NCBI GenBank assembly: GCA_937958005.1
Contig: CALGOB010000120.1
Span: 1 to 34,910 of the forward strand
From: an uncultured Cyclobacteriaceae bacterium
GTDB lineage: Bacteria; Bacteroidota; Bacteroidia; Cytophagales; Cyclobacteriaceae
Length of the DNA: 34,910 bases
Reading direction: 5' to 3'
Below are positions 1 to 7,965 of the stretch, piece after piece. The notes below the pieces were generated by a model that was given only the letters and a program-made list of their open reading frames with translations, did no database searches and was not told the origin of the DNA. Position numbers and translations under genes: made by a program. Every line of letters starts with the position of its first letter. Position 1 is the first letter of the stretch.

Positions 1-56
1 CTTCTGCGAGCGCCGTAGCTTTATTAGCAGAGGCACTGTGTCGGGGTTGGTTCATT
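1..56 (-). repeat. Palindromic repeat family, copy A (cut by the window edge)
   Basis: Read on the minus strand, this stretch begins AATGAACCAACCCCGAC and continues with a GC-richer section ending near GCGCTCGCAGAAG. It aligns along its whole length, with scattered substitutions, to 4199-4253 on the plus strand. The two copies therefore face each other across the surface-protein gene. It stands out from the AT-rich surroundings by composition. The left boundary is not visible. Confidence 0.7.
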
Positions 57-202
57 GTTAACTGTTGAAATTTTGCAGAATCTCCTGTGATTAATATCTA
101 AAAAGTTGAAGTCATCAGTTAAAAATGACTGCTAATCGAAAAACCTAATAAATCAAATACTTCATTAAATAGAAGTAATAACTTGTATAAAAAAAAGATT
201 AA

Positions 203-3200
203 ATGACCAGAATTTTACTAGTAATCTCCTTGTTTTTTTCATTTTCCCTAAATTTCCAATTAGCGGCACAAAATGCATTCATAACCACTTGAAAAACAGA
301 TAATGAAGGAATTTCTGAAGACAATCAAATTACTATTCCTACCACGGGTAATGGATACAGTTATACAGTGGAATGGGGAGATGGAAATTCAGATGATGGT
401 GTAAGTGGCAATATTACACACTCTTATACAACTCCAGGAACTTATACAGTTTCTATCACAGGGGATTTCCCAAGAATCTTCTTTAATCAAAACACAGTCA
501 ATACGAGCGATGCAAAAAAAATATTGACAGTAGAACAGTGGGGTGACAACTCTTGGACAAGTATGGAATCAGCTTTTAGAGGGTGTAGCAATTTAACGAT
601 TCCAGCAACAGATTCACCTAATTTGTCAACAGTTACTGATTTAAGCTCTATGTTTTTTGGAGCATCTTCATTCAATCAACCAATAGACCATTGGGATGTA
701 AGCAATGTAACTACTTTAACAAGTATTTTTGCAGGAGCCAGTAGCTTTAACCAACCATTGGACAACTGGGATGTCAGTCGGGTAAGGAATTTTGGCTCAG
801 CATTTAGTAATGCAAGTGCTTTCAACCAAAACATTAACCAATGGGATGTGAGCAATAGTACTAGCATGGGGTCTATGTTTTCACAAGCAACCAGCTTTAA
901 TCAACCTTTAGACAGTTGGGATGTTAGTCGGGTAAGTAATTTTAACTCAGTATTTAGTAATGCCAGTGCTTTCAATCAAAACATTAATCAATGGGATGTG
1001 AGCAATAGTACTAGCATGGAGTCTATGTTTTCACAAGCAACCAGCTTTAATCAACCTTTAGATAGTTGGGATGTCAGCAATGTGACCAGTATGCAATCTA
1101 TGTTTACTAGAGCGGAATCCTTTAATCAACCTCTTGATAATTGGAATACAAGTAGTGTAATCACAATGAGAGAAATGTTCAATGGTGCCATTGCGTTTAA
1201 CCAACCAATAGGCAGCTGGAATGTAAGCAACGTAACAAACATGTCTTTCCTATTCAATGATGCCATTTTATTTAATCAACCAATAGATACTTGGAATACA
1301 GGGAATGTAACCACTATGTTCTATATGTTTGCCGGATGTGAAACATTTAATCAACCATTAGGAAGTTTAGATGTAAGTAATGTCACAGACATGAACGGCA
1401 TGTTTTTTGAGGCTTTAGTATTTAATCAACCTCTGGAAAGCTGGGATGTTGGCAACGTTACTTCAATGCTACTTATGTTTTCTAATACACAAGAATTTGA
1501 TCAACCAATTGAAAATTGGAATACGGTTAATTTACTTTCTACCTTCGCTATGTTCAGCGGAGCTAAGGCATTTAATCAACCATTAAATAACCTAAATGTT
1601 AGCGCTGTACAAGAAATGGGCAATATGTTCTCTAGTACAACGTCTTTCGATCAACCTTTAAATGATTGGGACCTCAGTCAGACAAACAACATATCTGCAA
1701 TATTTAATGATGCAGAGGCCTTCAATCAACCATTAGACAGATGGGATATTAGTAACATAACAAACATAGCATCTGCTTTTAACAATGCAAGTGCTTTCAA
1801 CCAATCTATCGAGACTTGGGATGTAAGCAATGTTACAGACATGTCTCGTTTATTTTTTAACAATAATCTTGATCTCGAGGTTTATGACCGTATTTTAAAT
1901 GCATGGGCCAATCTTCCTAACCTACAACAAAACGTTAACCTGGGCGCTAATTCATTAACCTATTGCCTATCTGAAGAATCCCGTACTAGATTAATCAATG
2001 AGTATAATTGGAATATTACAGGGGATCAGGAAAATTGTAATCCTCGCTTTATAAATGATGGATTTTCTGTTATTGAAAATGCCCCTATAGGAACTTTGAT
2101 TGGCACTGTATCTGCTGAAGATCCAAATCAAGATAACAGCTCACTGGTATATGAGCTGATTTCCTTTTCTTCCTATCCTTCCAATTTAGGTGAAATACTT
2201 GCAGAAACAATCTTATTTGATCCTGAATCAAGGAATATAACGGTTGGCGAGAATAATAGATTTCTGGATTTTGAACTAGTAAGAGCTATCAGGGTGGAAA
2301 TTAGTGTAACAGACAATGACAACAATACAGCAACAAGGCAATTCAACATTTCTTTAATAAATGAATTCGATACTCCTTTTATGACTACATGGGTAACTGA
2401 TAAGCCAGGTGTATCAAACGATAACCAAATCACTATCCCAACTACGGGGGAAGGCTACAACTATTCTGTAGATTGGGGAGATGGAAATACCAATGAAGCG
2501 GTAACCGGGAATATTACCCACACTTACGAAATACCTGGAACTTATCAAGTATCTATAAGTGGTGATTTCCCTAGAATTTTCTTTAATAATGAAGGTGATA
2601 AAGACAAAATAGAACAAATTGATTCATGGGGTGATATGGAATGGACTTCTATGGAAAGTGCTTTTGCTGGCTGTAGTAATTTAAGAATTTTCACCAATTC
2701 AGCCCCAGATTTATCTAAGGTAGAATCACTTTCAAGCATGTTCTTTCAATCAGACCTGTCAGGTTCTAGATTATCTTGGGATGTTCATAATATAAAAGAT
2801 TTCTCACATATGTTTGATGGCGTAACAGGCTTCTTTAATGGAATCAGTTCTTGGGATGTAAGCAATGCAACTGACATGTCTTTTATGTTTGCAAACATTA
2901 GGTTAAGTGTAGATGTAGATAATTGGAGAACAGGTAATCTTAGGAATGCAAGTGGCATGTTTGAAAACGCAATCTTTTTTGACAAGGATATCAGTGATTG
3001 GGATGTAGGTAATGTAACTAACATGTCCAGAATCTTGTCTGGTGCTGCTAATTTCAATCAAAATCTAGATAAATGGAATATCTCGAATGTAACTGATTTA
3101 TCCAATGCATTTGATAACAGTGGGTTATTTACTGAAAACTATGATAGTATATTAATAGCCTGGTCGGATTTACCCCTTCAAGAAGGTGTCATAGTAGGGG

Positions 3201-4132
3201 CTGATAACGTTAACTACTGCAATAGTGCAGATGCAAGAGATCAATTAATCAATCAATTTGGTTGGATCATTATAGGGGATAATTCCCTATGCCAACCAAA
3301 TATTTTTAATGACGCAATATTATTAACGGAGAATTCACCTATTGGCACTGTGTTGCCAGCAATCTCTACCTCAATACCCTCAAACATCACATTTACCTAC
3401 TCAATTATAGATGGAAATATCAATAATACATTTTCTATAGACCCTAACTCGGGCACTATCATTGTAATTGATAGTATTGCATTAGACTTTGAAACCAACA
3501 GCATTTTCAATCTAACCATTCAAATTGAAACAGAAAATAATTTCATAGACAGTGCAACCTATAGGATTTCATTATTAAACATAAATGAAGCACCTATCAT
3601 TGAGAATCAAACCTTCATGGTAAATGAAAATGTAAATGCAGGAGAAAAAGTTGGTAGCATTTTAGCAAGCGACCCTGAAAATGATGAATTAACATTTACT
3701 TTGCTAAGTAGCAATGCAAATGGCAATTTCGTCGTAGATGAGAACGGTGATATAGTAGTAATTACCTCTTCATTAGATGCCGCATTAAATCCAATAATCA
3801 CCTTAAGTGTACAAGTTTCTGATGATGTAAGGTTTAGACAATTGTCTTCCATAGCCACTATTTCCATAGAATTGAATAAAGTAACAAACGTAGAAGATAT
3901 TAGCAATCAAATTTCAATTTATCCAAACCCTGCTACAGAATCTCTATCAATTGAATATGGAAAACTAAGAATGCAAGACTATCAACTACAGATCATCGAC
4001 AATACAGGGAAAATATTACTAAATGAAAGTGCAAAGAGTAATGTTTCTATCGCTTCTTTAAGTGGTGGCACTTATATTATCAGATTGATTAATAACAAAA
4101 AGGTAGAAAACCTTAGATTCATCAAGAAATAA
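203..4132 (+). pseudogene. BspA-like DUF285/PKD/cadherin surface protein with T9SS sorting tail, interrupted by an in-frame TGA
   Basis: The gene starts at ATG 203 with a clear signal peptide (MTRILLVISLFF..., cleavage near LAAQ). Codon 30 (290-292) is TGA. The internal paralogous segment near 2390 reads TTW (TGG) at the same place, so a tryptophan codon has become a stop. After it the frame is open to 4132; the next ATG, at 368, gives 1254 aa without a signal peptide. Domains in order: PKD-like (WGDGN, about 300-490); sixteen 25-residue DUF285/BspA repeats of the type FNQPLDSWDVSNVTSM..MF (about 665-1860); cadherin-like domain (about 2050-2370); a second PKD-like plus DUF285 module (about 2385-3150); two cadherin-like domains (about 3300-3880); and a C-terminal type A sorting domain (IYPNPATESLSIEYG through FIKK). 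The family is exported by T9SS and displayed at the surface, often with adhesive roles. It is either a recent nonsense mutant, a base-call error, or a gene needing readthrough. Confidence 0.8.
740..1039 (+). repeat. Recent 150-bp tandem duplication inside the DUF285 repeat array
   Basis: Two adjacent 150-bp blocks, 740-889 and 890-1039, each encode a pair of 25-residue DUF285 units (one with WDVSRV, the next with FNQNINQWDVSNSTSM). They are nearly identical in DNA, unlike the other units of the array, which have diverged. This indicates recent expansion of the surface-exposed array by a two-unit step. Confidence 0.8.
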
Positions 4133-4135
4133 TTT

Positions 4136-4176
4136 AAAATCAGTAGTTAGCTAAAATTAGTTATCTACTGATTTTT
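4136..4176 (+). terminator. Rho-independent terminator of the surface-protein gene
   Basis: A perfect 11-bp stem is formed by AAAATCAGTAG (4136-4146) and CTACTGATTTT (4165-4175), with an 18-nt loop and a run of T at the 3' side. It begins four bases after the TAA at 4130-4132. Confidence 0.75.
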
Positions 4177-4198
4177 ACCAATATAAATACTAGAGTAG

Positions 4199-4275
4199 AA
4201 TGAACCAACCCAGACCCAGCGCCTCCGCAAAGAAGCTTCGGCGCCTGCCGAAGAGTTGGGGTGCCTGACCAGAGG
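4199..4275 (+). repeat. Palindromic repeat family, copy B
   Basis: It begins AATGAACCAACCCAGACCC, contains a GC-rich palindromic core (GAAGCTTCGGCGCCTGCCGAAG region) and ends with GTTGGGGTGCCTGACCAGAGG. The first 55 bases match copy A (1-56) in inverted orientation. The tail resembles the extra GGGGCGCCCGGCCAGGGG segment of copy D (about 25301-25318), so the family is built from exchangeable modules. Confidence 0.65.
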
Positions 4276-4374
4276 AAATGAACCAACCCCGACCCAAGGG
4301 TACGGGGTATCTATGGGCAATAATTTAATGATCGACTCAAGAGTCGGGGAATTAATATCCCTTAGGGGTTAAAG
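4276..4374 (+). repeat. Palindromic repeat family, copy C (direct repeat of 25231-25343)
   Basis: The sequence starts AAATGAACCAACCCCGACCC and ends CCCTTAGGGGTTAAAG. It contains CCGACCCAAGGGTACGGGG, which folds on itself, and the hairpin CGACTCAAGAGTCG. Apart from a 14-nt segment present only in copy D and one substitution near the end, it is identical to 25231-25343. Its last bases supply the stop codon of the neighbouring minus-strand regulator (TTA at 4369-4371). Confidence 0.85.
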
Positions 4375-5139
4375 TATTTTTCCTTCTAGCAACTCCATTC
4401 TCTTCTCTAACCTAAGCAGTTTCTCCTCCACCAATTTAGGTGGGTTTAAGTAGGTTGAATACTTACCTCTAACTAGCCAATACTCCAATACATCAGCGGA
4501 ATCTATATTAACTGCAGGATAATTTGGGTCATCCGACACGAGCTTAATCATTTGCTCATCCAATTTACCCAACCTCCTTATGGTAATCTTCTTCTCAGTC
4601 ACTATCACCAAAATTTGATCAGCACTGATATGCTCGGCATCAGTTTTAGTACATAATAGTAAATCTCCATGATGAAGCCCATGCTGATGATACTCCATTT
4701 CCGAGCCGTTCATTTCAAAAGCCCTCATCACCCCCTTCTCATCCAATGGAACATTAACTTTGTCTAAATTTATCAGAAAGTCCTTATTCCTATGATTAAC
4801 AATGTATTCTACATAGTTTCTCACAGAAACAATAGGCACTCCAGTGCCAATAGGTTTTCTAATAGGATTTTCCTTAATTTTATGCGCTTTATCGAGTCGC
4901 TGATTCAAAACATCTATGTGATACAAATCATTAACCGATAATTCTTTGGTCAACAACACATCAATAGACAAGCCAAAATAATGAGCAATTTGTATCAAAG
5001 TCTCAATTTTAGGCTCTGCTCTTTCTTCTTCATAAGCCCCTACACTAGTCCTAGACAACTTAAATAGGGCAGAAAACTGCTGTTGACTTAATTTCCTTAC
5101 AGACCTTATCTTTTTAATATTTTTACCTATGAAAGACAT
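4369..5139 (-). CDS. XRE-family transcriptional regulator with S24/LexA-like C-terminal domain
   Basis: The 256-aa protein has an N-terminal helix-turn-helix of the Cro/C1 type (about residues 5-65; LSQQQFSALFKLSRTSVGAYE) and a C-terminal domain with the fold of S24 peptidases (about residues 100-225). The Ser position of the Ser-Lys dyad is kept (FEMNGSEME), but the Lys position appears to be Arg (ITIRRLGK, where LexA has VKRL). Self-cleavage is therefore unlikely and the domain probably serves dimerisation or sensing. A short coiled coil closes the protein (LRLEKRMELLEGKIL). It diverges from the PspA block across a 217-bp spacer, which makes it the best candidate for a local regulator, though this is inference from position only. 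A 12-bp all-A/T palindrome (ATTTTTAAAAAT, 5140-5151) sits directly before its start. The stop codon lies inside repeat copy C. Confidence 0.85.
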   Translation of the reverse strand: MSFIGKNIKKIRSVRKLSQQQFSALFKLSRTSVGAYEEERAEPKIETLIQIAHYFGLSIDVLLTKELSVNDLYHIDVLNQRLDKAHKIKENPIRKPIGTGVPIVSVRNYVEYIVNHRNKDFLINLDKVNVPLDEKGVMRAFEMNGSEMEYHQHGLHHGDLLLCTKTDAEHISADQILVIVTEKKITIRRLGKLDEQMIKLVSDDPNYPAVNIDSADVLEYWLVRGKYSTYLNPPKLVEEKLLRLEKRMELLEGKIL

Positions 5140-5356
5140 ATTTTTAAAAATTTATGCTAATTTTATGAGCAAATCCAAAACCATTGTCATTAATCTTCCG
5201 TAAACATAATTGTAACAAAATGAAAAGAATAACAAAAAGAATGAAAATTAACAGTAAACCCCCATAATAATTGAAATAAACCCCACGGTCAAAAACAGAA
5301 TTTTATAAATTACAAAAAATCAACAAATAAAAATTTACCTAACTGAATTACACACT
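5140..5356. promoter_or_regulatory. Divergent regulatory region between the XRE/S24 gene and the PspA block
   Basis: This 217-bp, strongly A/T-rich spacer must carry the promoters of the minus-strand regulator and the first gene of the plus-strand block. I see no full match to the Bacteroidota consensus TTG-N19-TAnnTTTG on either strand. Several A-rich runs and the palindrome at 5140-5151 are present. The assignment rests on divergent gene layout, not on a recognised motif. Confidence 0.4.
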
Positions 5357-5749
5357 ATGAATGAGAACTTTCAAAAAGTAAAAAATTATCTTCTTGAATT
5401 AAGTTTCAGTATCATATCTGAAAATGATGAAGATGGGGTGATCGTTGTAGACAAAGAAGATGATGGAATCAAAAACTTAGTACTAGTGGTCGCCGATCCA
5501 TTATTGATTGTAGAACAGTTCATTTTTGAACTAAACAATCCAACATCAGAAGTTTACAAAAACCTACTGCAATTTAATAGAGATTTTATCCATGGAGCAT
5601 TTGTCCTAGATGAAACAGGTAAAAAAGTAATTTTCAAAAATACTCACGAATTAGAGAACCTAGATCTCAACGAAATTGAAGCAACTTTTAATTCTTTGGC
5701 AGTACTACTCAGTGAGCATTCTCAAGAATTAATAGATTTTTCTAAATAA
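5357..5749 (+). CDS. DUF2170 (YjfI)/YbjN-like small soluble protein
   Basis: This 130-aa acidic protein has no signal peptide or membrane segment. Its pattern resembles E. coli YjfI (DUF2170) and the YbjN/type III chaperone-like fold: an N-terminal helix, a hydrophobic strand pair (GIKNLVLVVADPLLIVEQFIFEL), a middle FNRDFIHGAFVLDE stretch and a final acidic helix ending SQELIDFSK. In E. coli, yjfI directly precedes the PspA paralogue yjfJ, and here the gene lies 28 bp before pspA, which supports the match. Biochemical function is unknown; proteins of this fold are often called chaperones on structural grounds only. ATG 5357 is the first in-frame start and opens the operon. Exact family assignment would need a profile search. 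Confidence 0.75.
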   Translation: MNENFQKVKNYLLELSFSIISENDEDGVIVVDKEDDGIKNLVLVVADPLLIVEQFIFELNNPTSEVYKNLLQFNRDFIHGAFVLDETGKKVIFKNTHELENLDLNEIEATFNSLAVLLSEHSQELIDFSK

Positions 5750-5777
5750 GGTATTAATTAAATAAAACATCGATAAA

Positions 5778-6494
5778 ATGAACGTATTTAAAAGATTATT
5801 CAAAATGGGTGAAGCAGAAGCTCACTCAGCTATAGATAAATTAGAAGATCCTATCAAATTAACAGAACAAGGCATCCGTGATTTGAAAAAAGACTTAGAT
5901 AGTAGCTTAAAAGCTTTAGCAGAAGTAAAAGCAATGGGTATCAGATCTAAGAATGATTTCCAAACACACAAAAACAAAGCAACTGATTACGAAAGTAAAG
6001 CGATGTTGATCTTGAAAAAAGCTGAGTCAGGAGATATTTCGGTTGATGAGGCAGACAGATTAGCAAGTGAAGCATTGGTAAAGAAAGAAGAATCTTTACA
6101 ACATATGAACAGGGCAAAAGCTGAACAAGACAGGTTTGATAAAAATGTAGCACAGTTAGATTTAAGTGTTAAAAAAATCAAAACGAATATCAGTAAGTAT
6201 GAAAACGAACTTAAAACTCTTAAAGCGAGAGTAAGGGTAAGTGAAACTACTAAAAAACTCAATAAGCAAATGGCACAAATTGATTCTTCAGGAACTGTCT
6301 CTATGTTAGAAAGAATGAAGGAAAAAGTAGCACAAGACGAAGCATTAGCTGAAGCTTATGGGGACATTGCAAATGAAAACAGAAGTCTTGACGATGAGAT
6401 AGACAGCGTAATTGGCTCAAGCGAAGCTGAAGGAAAAGCGGCTACAGATTTAGCTGCCCTTAAAGCAAAGCTTGGAATGAATAAAGAAGGTTAA
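5778..6494 (+). CDS. pspA: PspA/IM30 family envelope-stress protein
   Basis: The 238-aa protein is nearly all helical coiled coil, as in PspA, Vipp1/IM30 and E. coli YjfJ. It starts with an amphipathic, membrane-binding type helix (MNVFKRLFKMGEAEAHSAIDKLEDP), followed by the typical QGIRDLKKDLDSSLKALAEVKA helix, the long hairpin and a C-terminal segment (AYGDIANENRSLDDEID). Length is usual for the family (220-250 aa). PspA proteins are members of the ESCRT-III superfamily; they assemble into rings and rods on stressed inner membranes and limit ion leakage. No PspB, PspC or PspF homologue is visible nearby, so control differs from the E. coli psp regulon. The gene sits between the YjfI-like gene and the YqiJ-like gene, which places it within a YjfJ-type rather than a classical psp context. 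Confidence 0.93.
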   Translation: MNVFKRLFKMGEAEAHSAIDKLEDPIKLTEQGIRDLKKDLDSSLKALAEVKAMGIRSKNDFQTHKNKATDYESKAMLILKKAESGDISVDEADRLASEALVKKEESLQHMNRAKAEQDRFDKNVAQLDLSVKKIKTNISKYENELKTLKARVRVSETTKKLNKQMAQIDSSGTVSMLERMKEKVAQDEALAEAYGDIANENRSLDDEIDSVIGSSEAEGKAATDLAALKAKLGMNKEG

Positions 6495-6500
6495 TAGAAA

Positions 6501-6522
6501 GTGGGGAGGCCAACTTCCCCAC
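6501..6522 (+). terminator. GC-rich hairpin after pspA
   Basis: GTGGGGA (6501-6507) pairs with TCCCCAC (6516-6522) across a 8-nt loop, six bases after the pspA stop. There is no T run behind it, so it may be a weak terminator or an mRNA-stabilising 3' stem rather than a strong stop signal. Confidence 0.5.
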
Positions 6523-6536
6523 CCTATTAAACCAAT

Positions 6537-6674
6537 AAGTGATCTCAATATAAAGGTGAGAGAAGAAGTTTAACGAAACAATATCAACTCATAAATTAGT
6601 AATGTCAACCGATTACTGTTTCGTTAAGATCTTCCTTCAATCAAACACACACCTTAAGGGTTTTGAGATCACTT
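6537..6674. other. Nested inverted-repeat element between pspA and the yqiJ-like gene
   Basis: Complementary arms are nested in order. AAGTGATCTCAA (6537-6548) pairs with TTGAGATCACTT (6663-6674); AAGGTG (6553-6558) with CACCTT (6650-6655); TTAACGAAACA (6570-6580) with TGTTTCGTTAA (6617-6627); and an inner AGTAAT/ATTACT hairpin lies at 6598-6617. All arms are perfect matches. The result is a rod-like structure of about 138 nt with internal loops. The perfect 12-bp ends would also fit a small terminal-inverted-repeat element. Confidence 0.75.
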
Positions 6675-6721
6675 TTTAAACTTGACAAAACTTAACAAAC
6701 TCACTTTAACAAAAACCACTC

Positions 6722-7387
6722 ATGCAAGAACTTTTTGATCACTCCTTTTCTTTGATCAATGTGATTCCCACATTTCTCTTGTTTTTTTCTCTAGTATACT
6801 GGGTAATTGTAATGATTGGGGCTATCGATACAGATTTTTTAGATGTGGATATTGATTTGGATATGGATGCCGATATAGACATGGATGTAGACCTAGACGT
6901 GGATGCTGATGTGCCTGAAGGAGCCAGTATAGGATGGTTCAATTCTGTATTAACTTTCTTTAATCTGGGGCAAATACCACTGATGATCTTCATCACCTTT
7001 CTTGCATTGCCCATGTGGTTCATAGCCATTGTAGGGAATTACTATCTAGGAGTGAGTAACTTTATAATTGCCCTCCTACTGTTAATCCCCAATTTTATAG
7101 TGAGTCTATTTTTAGCAAAATTCGCCACTATGCCTTTTGTGAAGCTTTTTACAAGACTTAAAAAAGAAGGGACTAGCAATCAATCGCTTACTGGTAAAAT
7201 TTGCAAAGTCATTTTAGTTGCATCAGATAGTCGATTAGGTCAAGCAGAAATAAATGAAGATGGCACCTCTTATTTAATTAGTACTAAAACAACAAATGGG
7301 CTGATCATTAAAAAAGGAGAGACCGCTTTAGTTATTGATTTTAATAAAGAAAGTAATGTTTATCATATTGAACCTTATCAAGTTTAA
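6722..7387 (+). CDS. YqiJ-like membrane protein with C-terminal OB-fold (NfeD-related) and Asp-rich segment
   Basis: This 221-aa membrane protein has a first hydrophobic segment (about residues 10-35), an unusual acidic stretch with Asp at almost every second position (about residues 37-64: DVDIDLDMDADIDMDVD...), two further transmembrane segments (about 84-140) and a C-terminal beta-rich domain (about 155-221; LTGKICKVILVASDSRLGQAE) like the OB fold of NfeD and YqiJ. E. coli yqiJ is immediately followed by the flotillin gene yqiK, and here the gene is followed 9 bp later by an SPFH gene and then the large flotillin. NfeD/YqiJ proteins are thought to partner flotillins at membrane microdomains. 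The alternating Asp segment is not something I know from YqiJ itself and could bind divalent cations. Confidence 0.8.
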   Translation: MQELFDHSFSLINVIPTFLLFFSLVYWVIVMIGAIDTDFLDVDIDLDMDADIDMDVDLDVDADVPEGASIGWFNSVLTFFNLGQIPLMIFITFLALPMWFIAIVGNYYLGVSNFIIALLLLIPNFIVSLFLAKFATMPFVKLFTRLKKEGTSNQSLTGKICKVILVASDSRLGQAEINEDGTSYLISTKTTNGLIIKKGETALVIDFNKESNVYHIEPYQV

Positions 7388-7396
7388 TATTAAATC

Positions 7397-7894
7397 ATGA
7401 TAGAACTCCCTGTCTTATTAGTTGTGCTCATCATCCTAATTACTATTTTTAGTTTTTTACTATTAGTAATAAAATACTATAAAAAACCGATAGAGGGTGA
7501 AGCTCTGATAATAGCAAGCCCTTTCTCATCTAGAGTATCACTTAGTGGAACATTCGTTATGCCTCTATTTGAAGAGTTAGAAAAAATAGATTTAACAATA
7601 AAACCTATTCAAGTAAAATCAATAAACGATTCCCAGTTGTTAACTAAAGATCATGTTAATTTTGACATAGAAGCAACTTTCTATTTAAAGATCAATCATA
7701 CTTTAGAAGATATTAAAATAGCCTCTTCAGCTATTGGGAGTATAAATACATTTAACAATGAAAAAGTAAAATCTTTCTTTAAAAATCGATTAATCGAAAG
7801 CCTTAAAGTATCAGTGAATCGAATTAGTTTTTTCAACAACTTTAATCCAGAGTCTAAAGACCAATTCAAGGAAAATAACAATTTAAGTAGGTAG
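7397..7894 (+). CDS. Stand-alone SPFH/Band 7 domain protein, truncated flotillin paralogue
   Basis: This 165-aa protein has one N-terminal membrane helix (about residues 3-28) followed by an SPFH-type domain. It aligns to the first ~160 residues of the next gene product: helix, GEALI, SLSGTFVMPLFEELEKIDLTIK against VSFGGTIVVPVVQKLEVMDITLK, then FNN/FVELYN near the end. It stops where the flotillin continues into the rest of the SPFH domain and its coiled coil. No further homologous sequence is seen in the other frames of the 71-bp gap to the flotillin gene. It is thus a duplicate lacking the oligomerising coiled coil. It may cap, modulate or compete with the full-length flotillin, or be a decaying duplicate; the intact frame and tight spacing favour a retained gene. 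Confidence 0.8.
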   Translation: MIELPVLLVVLIILITIFSFLLLVIKYYKKPIEGEALIIASPFSSRVSLSGTFVMPLFEELEKIDLTIKPIQVKSINDSQLLTKDHVNFDIEATFYLKINHTLEDIKIASSAIGSINTFNNEKVKSFFKNRLIESLKVSVNRISFFNNFNPESKDQFKENNNLSR

Positions 7895-7965
7895 GTATTA
7901 TATTTTCAAATTCATTTACTTAACAAAAATAAAACTTTCAATATTCTAAAACTAAAAAACAAACT

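Noticed and set aside
665-1860. Regular 75-bp repeats, considered as a CRISPR array
   Set aside because: Repeats are contiguous, in frame, and encode DUF285 units; there are no spacers.
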